Assembly (NCBI GenBank): GCA_920105805.1
Contig: CAKKTI010000046.1
Coordinates: forward strand, 19,838 to 83,837
Length of the DNA: 64,000 bases
Direction of reading: 5' to 3'
Source of the DNA: Condylostoma magnum
Lineage: Eukaryota > Ciliophora > Heterotrichea > Heterotrichida > Condylostomatidae
The notes under the pieces are model-generated. The model saw nothing but the letters and a program-made list of their open reading frames with translations, did not search any database and was not told where the DNA came from. Below are positions 34,744-47,350 of this stretch, piece after piece (the stretch's first letter is position 1; every line of letters begins with the position of its first letter). Both the position numbers and the translations under genes were made by a program.

Positions 34744-35183
34744 CCACATGTTCAAATAAAATTTTGCAGTTTTTTTTAATTCTTTTGTTTTAGATAGCAG
34801 AATGCATATTTCAATAGATTTATTGTGTCTTATAGTCGTAAATAATTGTAATTAATCTACTAGGATTGTCATAAAATAGTATACTTATAGCTAATTTATC
34901 AAAGTTAGCGATCTTAAATAATATAAAAAAGATCTTTAATATTGTTAGAATAATATCGTATTGACTAATAATAAACATTAAAGTTATAAAAAATCTTATT
35001 AATTATCAAATATTATCCATAATAAAGACAACAAATGAGTTGTCTGTATATGCAAAATCGCTTAATTTCCTGCTATATAAAAGGTAAATCTATTATCTAA
35101 CCTATGTAACTGCAAATTTCTTTATGGATTTGATGAATAAGCATAATATTCTTCATTTCTAAAGTAATCATAGCCGACATTTT
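34744..35183. other. Intergenic between convergent genes
   Basis: 440 bp, strongly AT-rich, with homopolymer runs. No coding pattern or RNA gene is recognised. It is unusually long for a convergent gap in this window. Confidence 0.6.
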
Positions 35184-35981
35184 CTACTCCTTAATAGATC
35201 CAGGCTGTAGGTTTCTAATAACTCTAGGAACGAATACCTTATCACATCTCATCCATCTATCCCTAAAATCCTCCCATTCATCTTGATCAAAACAATCACA
35301 AATTTTAAAAACATAAGGACAACAGATACATATCGCAAAAGTAAAAGGAGCAGCAGTTAGTAGCCCAAAACATAGAATCCACAGAACCAAGTACTCTTCA
35401 ACTTTGTAATCAGGCTAATCAAGCATATAAATCTACGCAAAGCTTTCCTCTTCTTTAGGAAAACTAGATCCATCTAAATCATCAAAACTTGCAGAGTAGC
35501 TTCCATCTGATTTTCTAACTTACCACTCACATTCTACCTATGATCCAATTGCATAGGTTTAGCCATAAAATACAGTTTTTGAGCATAGCCAAATAGGTAT
35601 AAAGATTAAATCGTCTGGGCAATCCTTCCTTATTCCTTCATTTAAGCTACTATAATTTACTACATCCTTGCATAATTTATGATCGTAAACCGATCAGCCA
35701 TTAACATTCTCGCCTATATTATTATAGGTAAAGTCTGTTTGACACCCCCAGCCTGGAAATACCTGGTTATCGAATTCAATAGACACCTTATATAAACCAT
35801 ATACATGGGAATTTATTAAGTCTCATTCTTGATAGGACTATATCGTACAAATTCCACTTTCCCATAAATCTTCCGAGGTATATCTGTGTCAAATTCCAAA
35901 ATAAATACCAAGGAAAATTGAACCACATACTAAAGCAATTGGAAACAGTATTATAGAGACTACAAATGTAGTATTAGCCAT
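35184..35981 (-). CDS. Two-span membrane protein with Cys-containing ectodomain
   Basis: 265 residues. The N-terminus is a signal anchor (MANTTFVVSIILFPIALVCG). A loop of about 160 residues holds several Cys and possible N-glycosylation sites ('VVNYSSLN'). A second membrane span ('YLVLWILCFGLLTAAPFTFA') is followed by a Cys-rich cytosolic end ('ICICCPYVFKICDCFDQDEW') and the tail 'VIRNLQPGSIKE'. In-frame TGA reads as Trp ('YFGIWHRYTS', 'SYQEWDLI'). No family recognised. The Cys-rich cluster just after the span could be palmitoylated. Stop TAG 35,184-35,186. Confidence 0.65.
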
Positions 35982-36132
35982 CTTATATTTATTTCTAAAG
36001 GATCAATATATGAATTGGCTGTTTTGCAATAAAGTAGGGTTAGTATAACGCGTATTTCTAATAAGAAATTACAAATTGATGTATTAGATAGTGAAAATTG
36101 ACCTTATGAAAAATAATTTGTACTAACTATAA

Positions 36133-38208
36133 TCAATCATCCGAGCTATCACTTATATCCATAAAGCTCTCTTTTACTGTTCTTGTTTTCTCCACTTGAC
36201 CAATCTTACTATTATATACTTAAGTCTCACTTTCCTCCTCATCCGACTTACTAAGAAACTAGTTGGCTTTTTTAATCAACGATTTAAAATTTTTGTAAAT
36301 TTCATCCGGGGAATCAGAAAACCCTCCAATGCTTTATAAGTTATTCAAATACTCATACTACTTTTGCCTTCTCCAATAATTAGGCCGTGATTTATCACTG
36401 ACTAATTTACTCTGTTACTTCTACTGAATCCATTTATTATAATACGGTGTTTTCTCAAGATTCACAATATACGAAGGACACTTTAGTGCCACATGTCCTA
36501 ATTCTTAGCAAATGTAACAATGCACTCCCAATACAGAAAAATTACCAAAATCGCATTTTCCCTCTAGCTTATATAAAGGATCGGCGTACTAGGGATATTG
36601 ATTAAGAACTTCCAATGTTTTACTTCAGGTTAAGCACAAAACCTCACAAAAACTAGAAGCCATGGCACTTGCAGTTCTTTAGTAACCACTAAAATATCCA
36701 ATTTCACCGAAGAATTGTCCTTCGTTCAATTCTTAAAGAGCAGATTTACTTTCACGGTGGTATATTATCAATTCGCCAGTTTGTATAAAATATATAGTTC
36801 TAGTAAACTACCCTTCAATGATGATATAATCATTAGGAGCAAAGGTTTTAAACTTAAGCTTTTTTGTCAGCGGTGCTATTAGTCGCTTGTGCACTATCTT
36901 GATGAAAATAGAGCATCTTTTGATAGTGTATCCATACAACTTAGCAAATATTTCATTTCTTAAAGGTTCACTCACCATTGAAAGAATCCGCTGCTCTCCA
37001 AAGTCATCTTGATTCTAAGAGAAAACATAATCCATATAGTTTCTCACCTTCTACCGGAGATCATGGTTTAGTTTATGATATTTCATATACTAGTTGATTT
37101 AAAGCATTATTTATCTCCTTCTCTCTCACTTTTCGTTAGTTTAGCTTAAATACCCGCTGACACTTCCAATTAAATCAGCGAAAACTCCACAGGCAAGACT
37201 CATCATGAAAATAGACGCTAAAAACTCTTGTTCATTCAACGCTTTAAAGTCGCCGTATCCTACAGTTATCATAGTAGCAAAGGATCAGTATAGAGAGGTA
37301 ATATAGTCTTCTATGAAGGTAGAATCTCTTTCTTATCTTTCCCAGAAATCTCTTACTCAGGTCTAGGGAGACTCATTTACTACTCCTATAAAATACTGTA
37401 AACAGGCTTGCCAATGTGTTATTAGTAGAATCATAATTGCTAATTTAGCCATTTATAAGAATATTGAAATACTGTCATTTGATAAAGAGCTTTCAAGACT
37501 GAAAATAATCTGTCTTATTTTTATCAGACGAATCAATCTAAGTATTTTTAGCATTCGAAGCAATTTCACTAGCTTAATAATCTGTGAGGACTCATATGCT
37601 AAGTCTTCAGTGAAATTTTCTTCCTCATTTTCTACTATAACGCCTGATAAAATCCAATCGTATGGAAAACTAGAAAGCAAGTCTAACCAAAACCAAAATT
37701 TGATGTATTCTTTAGCGATTGTTCATCTTTATATAATTATTATCCCATTGTAGTATATTCCTGTATTAAACTATATTAGTATATCTATAAAATAAGCTAC
37801 TGTTATACAAGCATCTAAAATTTAAAATTCATATGACGGGTAAACTCCAAAAGCTAGTATCATTGGTATTTAGAAGGATTAGTAGATAACTAAGAGTAAA
37901 ATTAAGAGGTCTCAGGCCACCTTTTTAGAATTCTCTGGCAGAATTATTCATTAAATAGGTTCTTAGTTCAGATCCTTTGTGTCACTTAGTGAGAAAACGC
38001 TACTCTAACGATTGTAGTTTTATAAGTCTTAAGGTAGAAATTGATTTGCTTGTAGATCTTAGATTGGTTGCAAAATAGGGCTTTAATCAGGGTTACCCTG
38101 CAGTTTTTACTGATTTATTTGCGAAGAAAACCTTGCTAGTGTCTTTATATCAAATCCTTTATTAAAAATTAAGGATCTGCGAAGCTTGTTTACTTCTACA
38201 TCTTACAT
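36133..38208 (-). CDS. Cyclic-nucleotide-binding K+ channel (HCN/CNG/EAG type) with C-terminal zinc knuckle
   Basis: 691 residues. The HCN-like lead-in is 'PIQWIILPENSKKVAWDLLI'. S1-S3 include 'ITVAYFIDILIQFNTGIYYN' and 'FWFWLDLLSSFPYDWI', and S4 is 'IKLVKLLRMLKILRLIRLIK'. The pore filter is 'ATMITVGYGDFKA' (GYGD, K+ selective), and the C-linker is near 'NYMDYVFSQNQDDFGEQRI'. The cNMP-binding domain has 'NDYIIIEGQFTRTIYFIQTG' and 'GQFFGEIGYFSGYQRTASAM', though the usual Arg pocket reads 'QRTASA'. A CCHC zinc knuckle, 'CYICQELGHVALKC', follows at about 36,490-36,530. The end is inferred at TGA 36,133-36,135, with TAG two codons on as the alternative. Probable ciliary or plasma-membrane channel. 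Confidence 0.88.
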
Positions 38209-38656
38209 TTATATTTAATTTGAAGTAACACTTTATCACCTATTTTATTACTTATGTATAGAAGATGCTGCATGATGTAATCACTTTGATTAATAATACA
38301 AAATAATCTGTTTATGTTTAAACATTATATTCAGAAAGGATGCATAATTAACTATTAATAGCTCTAAATTCAGTTCTAGATACTCAATTTGCCAGTATAA
38401 AAGGAAAATAAGAACTTACATGCATAAATTTGAAATCTAAAGACTATACAAAGCTGAACTTATGCACTTTTCTGTGTAAGTTTCTCATAGTAAAATGTTA
38501 AACTGATGTGTAGTGTAAAAATCTCAATATAATTTTTAATTTAGTTTATAATGGTCTACCTAATAAAATGGCTTTATTAACTTAAAATATAGATTTACCA
38601 ATCGCTTGCCAAAGTACAAAGAGTGTTATGCATTTTAAGCCACGCCATAATTATTT
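38209..38656. other. Intergenic between divergent genes
   Basis: About 450 bp of AT-rich DNA between the starts of the K+ channel and the small gene at 38,657. It must hold both promoters. No clear motif is seen beyond TATA-like AT runs, which are not diagnostic at this base composition. Confidence 0.55.
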
Positions 38657-39031
38657 ATGGAAGGCTCTCCTGAAACAAACGAAAAACTGACAGATTCTGA
38701 GTTCAAAAGCTTTGTGAAATCAAAAGTTAAGAAGGTAGCATCGACCTTTTTTGCCTAGTTAGAATAAGATGGGCTGGAAATAGGACTTAAAGAGGTAATG
38801 AGAATAAATTAAAAGTAATCTATAATCAGATTGATCAATTGGATCATAAAGGGGGATAGAGGGCGACACTACACAGATTCGAATAACGCTTAAAAGATGG
38901 AGGCCTTCGTGAAGAGGTACCTATTCGACAAGTATGTTGTAGTAAATGCTTAGAGTAATTTTAATTCTTACCAAAATGTGCTCCTCTCATTCCCTGTTGA
39001 CAATTGCTCATATTTTCCCGAGCACTACTGA
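38657..39031 (+). CDS. Small protein of unknown function, end ambiguous
   Basis: 124 residues to the first in-frame TGA. It starts MEGSPETNEKLTDSEFKSFV and has helical, charged segments ('QLEQDGLEIGLKEVMRINQK', 'MEAFVKRYLFDKYVVVN'). No family recognised. If the TGA at 39,029-39,031 is read as Trp, the protein continues as 'YWIYYILTWMWVIIGFFPSI', a good membrane helix, and could be tail-anchored. So the same codon decides between a soluble and a membrane form. The true end cannot be told from sequence alone. Confidence 0.5.
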
Positions 39032-39458
39032 ATTTACTATATATTAACTTGGATGTGAGTAATTATAGGATTTTTTCCGTCTATACTAAATAATCGAACA
39101 TACAGCTTTAAGTCAAAACTATAAGGAAACAATGAATTCCCTTAGACATTATCTCAATATTAATTCCAAATGTAAGCTTGATAAGCCTTACATTATCACA
39201 GTTAGATCATCACAATTTCCCTTTTTAGTATACTATTTAATTGATTTATTATCATGAAGGAAATATGTAATAAGAAATCATTTGTATTATATTTACAATA
39301 TATTTGCTTGGATTGTTAGAAATGTTATCATTATTTAAAAAGTTATATTATGTAAAGTTATCAATAATATAAAGATTTCCCATAAAGTAATAAAATTACT
39401 CATATTTCCTTATGAGATATAGTCTCTATCCTTTGATTATAATAAAAATCCTAAAAAT
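39032..39458. other. Sequence between the small gene and the RING gene
   Basis: About 430 bp. The first about 60 bp may belong to a read-through form of the preceding gene. The rest is AT-rich with no recognised element. Confidence 0.4.
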
Positions 39459-40799
39459 ATGGTTTTATCTGCAAGATCATCAAATTACCTTTGGCAAATT
39501 TTGATATTAATTTGTAATAGTTTAGATACATTAAGACCTGGCGATATAATTTCCTAATCAATCACTCCACCTTTGAAAAATTTTTAAATCATTTTTAGCA
39601 ATGCCTAAGCATTTAATTTGATTTAACTACAAGTGCCGCAATCATTTGCAAGTAAAGTATCCTTTGCTTATTCGTAGGATGTAATGCCTACATTAAATTT
39701 ATAAGGCTATTCTCTACAAGGTGATGTAATTGATTATGAGGGATAAATGCTTAATAATGGTCTATTTAGTATTTCAGTCATGCTAGATAATGTTAATTAA
39801 GTGTGAAGTTAGTATATAGGTATTTCCCTTTAAGATGAGATGGATGTCTTGATATCTCTTAATACATCAAATAGTCCAATATGCTATAAGAACTGTAATA
39901 ATAACGGAATTTGTAATTATAATCAAGAATGTATTTGTGATTTAAATTATTTTGGAAAAGGTTGTGAGTACTTCGGATAAATTGCCATTATAAATAGTGA
40001 AATTTTACTTAATTTGTAGGTGCATTAGTATTACCCTATTCGTCTTCCAATAAATGAAGATGAATTCGAAGTGAATATACAGATGTTCACAGGTGTAGTA
40101 GAAATGTACTGAAAATATTCAAATTCTGGTACTACTTATCTACCCTTTGACTAAAACTATCAAAAGATTTATTAATAAGTATCCGAAGATTTTAGTTTTG
40201 CTTATAGTCCTTTTCCTTCGACATCATATTAAACCCTATTTTTAAGTATATATAATAAAGATAGCATAAATTCCACTTTATCTATAAGCATAAACACAGT
40301 GCAATCAGAATCTGAAGAGGAAAGCAATATGGAAGGTATTCTTATTTTTACATACTGCATTATAGGAATGATAAGTGTCTGTATTTTATCATTTATGATT
40401 CTTGTTAAACGAAGATACTAATAAAGCAGTTCAATAGCCCCTGATTATAATGGATTAAATGATTTTACAGAAGAAGTTTCTCGCAGATTTCCAGTAAAGC
40501 ATTTTTTTAAGTTACATAGTCAAGATAGCATTGAATGCTGTGTAATTTGTTTAGACTACTTTAAAGATAATGATTAAATAAGATTTCTAGGATGCTATCA
40601 CATATTTCACTCAAACTGTATAGATGAGTGAGTAAAGCAATCAAATGTAATATTTAAGCAGTTATGCCCGATATGCAAGGGTGATCTTTTGTAATAATAA
40701 GAGCCAGATATGAATTTAAGTAGCAGTTTGTCAAAAATAAAGCAAAGGGTTGTTGATATAACAGTAGTAGAAGATGAAGACTCCCATTTAAAAATATAA
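39459..40799 (+). CDS. Membrane RING-H2 E3 ubiquitin ligase with EGF-like domain
   Basis: 446 residues. A signal-like start (MVLSARSSNYLWQILILICN) leads into a lumenal region. An EGF-like module is visible near residues 155-185 ('CYKNCNNNGICNYNQECIC', 'YFGKGC'). A membrane span follows ('ILIFTYCIIGMISVCILSFM'), then cytosolic basic residues and a RING-H2 finger ('CCVICLDYF', 'GCYHIFHSNCIDEW', 'LCPICKG'). The Trp of 'CIDEW' is a TGA at 40,629-40,631. Such E3s work in the endomembrane system. Stop TAA at 40,797-40,799 overlaps the next gene's ATG as TAATG. Confidence 0.85.
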
Positions 40800-41677
40800 T
40801 GATTTAATTAAAATATTTATTCAATACTATCGTTTAATTGTCAAAAGCCTCTACTGATCTTATTAATCAAATTTAGCAAAACGGAGTTTTGCATATAGAA
40901 TATAAAGACATAGACGATCCTGTTACAATAGCAGATAAAGCGACTTAATAATTGATTTAGTCAACATTATCTCATTATTTTCCTCATATTACCTTGTATG
41001 GAGAGGAATAAGTAGAGAATCAGGCTGACAAGATACTACAGTAAGTGAACTTTAACCATATGGATGAATTACAAAATTACTCAAGAGAAGTAAGTGCTTC
41101 TGACATAGTCGTATGGATTGACCCACTAGATGGAACTAAAGATTTCGTAAGTTCTTAGCTATAGAACGTTACTTCTCTTATAGGAGTAGCGTATAGAGGA
41201 CAACCTATTTTCGGTGTAATTAATCGAGTATTCAGTGATCTGAATGAAATCTGCTGGGGTGGATAAGACATTGGTGTATTTGTACTGGATAATAACGGGT
41301 GCTAGCAATTCCATCCTTAGTAATGTAATCAAGACATTATAATATACACCTCGAATCACTAGACAGAGTAAGGAACATCATTTGTAAGAAGTTTGAATCC
41401 TGTAGAAATTATATACACAGGTGGGGCGGGTAATAAGGCTTGGAAGGTGATAACAGGGGAAGCTAAAGCCTATGTATTTCCTTAATAAGGCATGAAGAAG
41501 TGAGACACATGTGCGGCTGATGCTATTTTCAGGAGCCTTGGAGGACGGTGCACATATATGGACGGCTTAGAAATAAACTATCAACAACCTAGAGCAGAGT
41601 TACCAGGATGCATTATGTCGCTAAGCTTCGATTATCTAAACTCAATAATAAACCAATGGGTACGTTTCAACAGCTAG
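40799..41677 (+). CDS. BPNT1: 3'(2'),5'-bisphosphate nucleotidase
   Basis: A 292-residue Mg-dependent, Li-sensitive phosphatase that removes 3'-phosphoadenosine phosphate made by sulfation. Metal-binding motifs are 'DPVTIADKATQ', 'YGEEQ' and 'WIDPLDGTKDFV'. 'GGAGNKAWKVITGEAKAYVF' and 'MKKWDTCAADAIFRSLGG' are typical of BPNT1; the invariant Trp of KWDTCA is TGA (41,501-41,503). The ATG overlaps the stop of the RING gene (TAATG), in a different frame. Stop TAG 41,675-41,677 is followed by TAA; the convergent kinesin ends 31 bp away. Related IMPases are the alternative, but WDTCA plus GNKA favours BPNT1. Confidence 0.93.
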
Positions 41678-41708
41678 TAACAATCAATATATAAAAACAT
41701 CTAACTAA

Positions 41709-44357
41709 CTACATCTCATCATACTTGTCATTATCAAAATTCTCATCATCCGTAGGCATTTCAATCAACTATTAGATCCTTTCGCTATTAATTCCACTCT
41801 TATCCAATGCTTTTCTATAATTGTCCCTTTCTACTTATAGCTCCAACAACTGCTACTTCATTTATGACATTTCCTTAGTCTCAATATTCTTAAAAGGCTC
41901 ATTTGTAATAAGTTTAACCCTTGAGGCGTAGTTCAATGACATCAAAGTTTCCTCTCTATTATAATCAGCCGGGGAAATATTAACAAACATAAGTGTTTTA
42001 GCCGTTCCCCCCAACGAATCACTCATTAACATGGTTAATTTATTGTTTCTATACGGAATATGTGACTCCCCACTAGACAAAGCCGAAATAACATCTCCAA
42101 GTGCTGTCAAACTCTTATTGATAGCTCTTCCTTCCCTTAATCTTTCTGCAGTGGCATCCGTCTTGCTCACCCTTTCCGACCCAGCTAAATCTACTAGACT
42201 TAATTTCCCGACAGTTCTCTGATTAGTCTCATGATTTGTAACATCTATCAAAACTCCGAAAATCAGATGTGAACGTGAGCTAGAGTCGTTCATTTTAGTA
42301 CTGCTTGTATGTCTGAAATTATTCCCTTAGTCGAATAAGCTTAGAAGTAGATTAGGATTATTAGCTACCCTTATAGTTACTTCAGGTATCACTACCATTC
42401 CTTTCTGATCTTTTTTGATGTTGAGTGGAGGAGGACGGTTCTGCTGGTCGTGGGGTAGGAACAGATCTACGAGACGGTCTAGGTAAAGTTCTACCATATA
42501 GCACGAGACCTCCCAGGTGTAATAACTTGGCATCCTGCCAAGTAATTAGTACAGCTCTTCAATAGCACGTGGGACTATACCCGGGTTACCCTGCACTCCT
42601 TATATTGTGTATGTCTTACCTGAGCCCGTCTGGCCGTATGCAAATATACACACATTGTACCCATCCACAGCACTCTGTATAAGATTGGAGCTGTCCTCAA
42701 AAATCTCTTCTTGTGTTGAATTAGCACCAAACACTGCGTCGTATACAAAAGGCTTCACTTGTCCTGTTTTAGTTTGTACATTACATGTAAACTCATCTGA
42801 TAGGTTTACTATTGTATTACAGTTTCGCTGGGTTTCATTACGGTTCATTGGACGAACTCGGCAAAAAACGCGGATTTTTCCTTTGAGATCCTCTATTTAA
42901 TTATGTAACAGCTTACGTTGCCTTAGTGAGTTTTTAAGTTCTTCTTCCTTTTAGTGGTTTGAGGATTAAACACTGAGGAGTTGTTAAGTTATTTCGTTGA
43001 CTTATTGTTATAGGATATGAGCCTCTCCTGCCGCTACTCTTAGTTCTTAGAGAGTTTCTTTGAGTTCTTAAGCTTCTTGCTATGTTCTCTTGATTTTGTG
43101 CTTCTTTTAGTCTAGTTTTGTTTAAAGATTTGATATATTTTTATTAGTTTCTTATAGTTTTGTTTGCAGATCGTTTATGTCGTTATTGTTATCCTACTTG
43201 AGAGCAATTATTTAGGATTTTAGCTCGTTGTTCAGTCTTTCTATTTCATCCTTTAATTTTTGGATTTCTGGTTGTTGTGAGTCTACTCCTTGTTGAAAAG
43301 CTGATTTTCTTAAATCCTCTAGATCTTGTTCACCTGGTTTCCCCCTTATTTCAGCCTATAATACTAAAATTCTATTCTCCTTGTCTTAATTTTCTTCTTT
43401 TAGCTATTTCAGTTAGGATTCATATTCATCAATGTTAGCTAATTTGTTGTTTTCTATTTATTACTTTAGTGATTAATTTTCCTTTGATAATTCTCTATTC
43501 TAATTCTAGAACTCATCTATGCTTTAAATATTGTTTTTCCTTAATTTTTCCAACTCTTCTTCTAAATGTGCGTTTTGATCTTGTAAGTGTTTTATACGAA
43601 TTTTATCTTAATCATCTCCTACTTGCTTCCCATTTAGTTCAGTTAAAACTAGTATTTAAGTTGTTAATTCTGCTATATCCTTTTAGTGTTAGTTACTTAA
43701 ATGAGTAAACTGATTTTTTTATCTATCCAGCTCATCTTGCATTGATTTTATGATATTTTCTCTATCTTTTTCCTTGCTGTCAATTTCACTTTCATAATTT
43801 TCCATGTATTTCTATTTTTCTTATTATAACTCAGTAATTTTAGATTTAAGCTCTGTTACTTTACCATCTACATTCTATATATACTCTATCTTATCAGTAT
43901 GAGCTTTATTATAAGCCTCCTTATACCTTTTTAGCTTCTATCTGGTATCATTTTACCATTTCTCTATAAACTGCTTATACATTGTATGCGTATCATTTTC
44001 TATCTTAGCATAGCAGATATCGATTTCCTACAGTTGTTTATTAGCATTTTCATGTAAGGTGACAATACGATCCTCCATCTTCTTTATATAAGCTAAGGCA
44101 AGTTCAAGAGGAACATATGCAGTCTCTTTTCCCTTTAATGCTGCTAGACTTCCCCCTCCATCTGCATTAAAGTTTTATCCTGGTGCAAATTCTGTAAAAG
44201 TTTAGAAATCCGGAAGTTCTACTGCTTAAAATCCCTTACCTCTTGGTGTCAAATCATGTAAATATTACTCGGATTCTTATAATAGGTTGGGTAAAGGAAT
44301 TTAAGGAGATGAATCAGAATTATCATCCTCTTTATATGGAGTTATTTGGTTAGACAT
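41709..44357 (-). CDS. Kinesin-14 (C-terminal motor)
   Basis: 882 residues with no intron. The N-terminal about 120 residues are unstructured, then come about 380 residues of Gln/Glu-rich coiled coil (many TAA/TAG codons). The neck 'IEDLKGKIRVFCRVRP' and the motor follow: P-loop 'FAYGQTGSGKTYTI', switch I 'NDSSSRSHLIF', switch II 'LSLVDLAGSERVS', and 'NKLTMLMSDSLGG'. A motor at the C-terminus with this neck defines kinesin-14 (minus-end directed, spindle or cytoskeletal roles). A short tail of about 45 residues follows the motor. TAG at 41,709-41,711 after 'NDKYDEM' is the inferred stop. Confidence 0.95.
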
Positions 44358-44526
44358 TTTTACAATATAAGTTATAGAATAAAGTTTATACATAGATTGT
44401 AGCTAAAGGATATATTTAAGGTAAGTTTTAGGACTAGTTTTAAAATATAGAATTTAATTAGGATTATATTAAATGGCATATGAGACTTTTGAAAGTATGA
44501 ATAATACAGCAAATTTTATAATCATA

Positions 44527-45003
44527 TTACTTGCAATGTAAACCCCTTTTACGTAAACAAGACATAAATGTAAGCTTTAATTTTATATAACAAAATGTTT
44601 TATTAATACTTAGTCGAGAATTGCTTAAAGTCATCACCAATCTTTTCTGCTGTTTACTCTTTATTTACTTATTGTTTAATAATTTATATCTTTTAGGAAA
44701 TTGAAATGGTTGAAATTTCAGCTTAGACGTTGAAGGTTAATAATGTTATCTTATTTATTTAAACCCAGCCCCTCTTGTAGGTAGTTTTACTTGAATTCTT
44801 TTATTAGGTGTTTATGATCTTGCCTAGAAAAATCTCTTTTATGAATTACTTTAAACACTTTCTTTTTTCTGTATTTAATGTAAATTTTAGCTGAACTGTA
44901 GCTTCTATCTTCTTTAATTTAAAGGTCAATTATCAAGTATTTTAAGTCTTAGTTTTTCTTCATTGTAATAAGAGAAACTTCTATTTTTAGAAAATTTATA
45001 CAT
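44527..45003 (-). CDS. Small basic Gln/Lys-rich protein, hypothetical
   Basis: 158 residues starting MYKFSKNRSFSYYNEEKLRL. It is rich in Gln (from TAA/TAG), Lys, Ser and Asn, with patches such as 'TPNKRIQVKLPTRGAGFKQI' and 'KLKFQPFQFPKRYKLLNNK'. No family recognised. It is called because one frame keeps a coherent basic composition while the two others look scrambled. The end (first TAA after 'SINKTF', 44,527-44,529) is a guess. Confidence 0.4.
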
Positions 45004-45145
45004 TTTATCAATAATTTTATAATCATTCAAAGCAAATTAAACTTAATTCATTTATATACTAGTTTATTAAAACTTGGCTAAATTAACATAATAAATGTAT
45101 TACACCTAACATTACTAAAAATATTATTATAATAAAAGTCTGAAA

Positions 45146-47350
45146 ATGAATAAGTCCCCAATTCCCCATTCCATACATATAATATCCTGTACTCCTCTAC
45201 CCAGGGGCCCAAATGTACTATGTAGTGTAAGAAGATAACGATAACTATCTCAAAACAGTAATAGATCAGGATATTACTCTCCAGTTAAAGTAAAAACTCC
45301 AATATATCTGAAAAAATCCCGTGACATGCTTGCAACCCCTCCTCCTAGTGTTCCTCCAACCTCCTAAGACTTTATAACTAATAGACTACACAGAGGAGCA
45401 AAACTAAATTTTAAATCTGCAGTTTAACAGCTGAGTAATTCTGTGTAAATCTAAGCCTCTAAAACATAAGAAAAGGTAAGAGAGTCTATTATTCAAGAAG
45501 AAAAGGAGTTTTAGGAGTATTTGACAGAGCTACGATATATGAAAAACATAGAATTTGACCTAGATATGAATTTTCAGATGGCCAGAGGAGAATCTGTTAA
45601 TTCCAACGTTAAATCTGAAATAGGACAGTATTTCGAACTTGTTGATAGGATTAATGCAAATGATGTATAGAAAAAGTAAAATATTCAGAACATATCAATG
45701 CAACTTAAAGATTTGACCTAATATCTAAGAGATGTTTTAAGGCGGTTAGTTGGTATAGGAGGGTAAGATGAAGCTATTATTGTAGAAATGCTATGAAGAC
45801 TAAACATAAGACTAATTGACAGGGCTATCAATTTCCATAAGCAAAAGGTAAGTGATAACTGTGAAAATCATAAGTACTGAGCAAAGTAAATATTCTAAGA
45901 CCATGAGTTAAAGATGGAATAAAAACAAGAAAAGCATATTTAATAGGTCTAAGATCTAAATAATCATATTCTCAATTTAAAAGGCTAAATTGACAAGCTT
46001 ACAAAGGAAAAAAATTAACTAGAGAAAGAAATATTCGACAGGGATGTTAGAATTGCAGAACTTACTGAGACTGATATGCAGAAAACAGCTATCGTGGGAA
46101 TACAAAGAATTTTTAGGAAATTAACCAAATTTATAAGCGAAGCTGAAGATGAATCATTAAAACAAGTTTCCACACTAGACTCAATTTCACATATAATGGA
46201 ATTAGCTGAGAAATATGATGAAAAACCAAAGCAAGTTGGATAAGAAACGTAGTCTAACTGATCAATAGGTAAAAGTATCTTAAAAGAAAGATAATATCCT
46301 TTAACCTCAAATCATATCTTGTATTGAATTGGATATGGAAATGAGATGAATGAATAAGGCTTGGAGTTTATGCGGTAATCAATGCAAGGCTGGGATGGAA
46401 CATACAAGTTTGTTATTTAATTTATGTAAGGAGTAGTGTAATAAGCCACCTAAATCGATTAACTTTCTAGTAATGTCAGAGGATTGTTATAGTTCCTTAT
46501 AAAAATATAGGGGAGTATTTAAGGTGAGCTTTACTTAAACTTATTAGAATATTATAGGCCACTACCAATGTAAATACAGTAATTTATATGCCAGAAGTAC
46601 TAAACTTTCCCTGATGAGATCTAATTCACAGCTGTCATTGAGTTTATTAGAACAGTTATTGATTAAGACAGTGGCCCTTTAGTATTAAGTCAGCTCACTT
46701 TACGGTAGAAGTAATAAGATAGTGCAGATTGCTTAAAAATTGTATGAAGTACTTAATTATAAAAAAATGAGGTTATATAAAGAGTTCTGTGCAGATTAGC
46801 GGTTTATATAGAAAAAACTAGAAAAGGAATAAAGAATTTAATTGACAGTGCAGTAAAAAATAATGATGGATTGATTCATAAGCTTGATTTTGCCGAGTTA
46901 ATATAAGAGACTATAAAATGCCCAGTTTTGTAATCTGAGTTAGACACAATTCTTGATTACTTGTTCCCTCAAACACATATTAAATCGGTATAACTATACG
47001 AGAAATTTGGATATAGCTAATACTTAGACAAAGCTAAAAAATCTGTTATACTAAAAGAAGAGCTACTTTATGTCATCTTAAATTCTTGATTGTATAAGTT
47101 TGATCTTCTTGTTGATCCTATGTCCTAGACTTTTGATGATTATTAAAGTTTTGTATAATATTTATAGAGCATGAACTCTGAAGCTACTTAAAGTTAAATC
47201 ATGTTAGGATTTCTGTCTTATTTGCAGGGATAACCACTTTAATTGATAGTACCACAGTAAAATTTGATTCCTTTGCAATTTTACAAGGTTGAAACTCAAA
47301 GAAGACGTGCTAATCGTCGTAAATAGTTATTAAATATTTTTCACAGTTAA
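45146..47350 (+). CDS. Coiled-coil protein of unknown function
   Basis: About 734 residues in one frame. The N-terminal about 95 residues are basic and Pro/Ser/Thr-rich ('DMLATPPPSVPP'). The centre is a coiled coil ('QKQEKHIQQVQDLNNHILNL', 'QIDKLTKEKNQLEKEIFDRD'). A helical C-terminal domain follows ('QDSGPLVLSQLTLRQKQQDS', 'DFAELIQETIKCPVLQSELD'), in which a degenerate EF-hand-like pair is possible but not clear. It ends in a basic tail ('QRRRANRRKQL'). In-frame TGA reads as Trp. No family recognised; the layout resembles ciliate basal-body or axonemal proteins, which is only an impression. The stop is TAA 47,348-47,350, or TAG 47,324-47,326. Confidence 0.6.
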
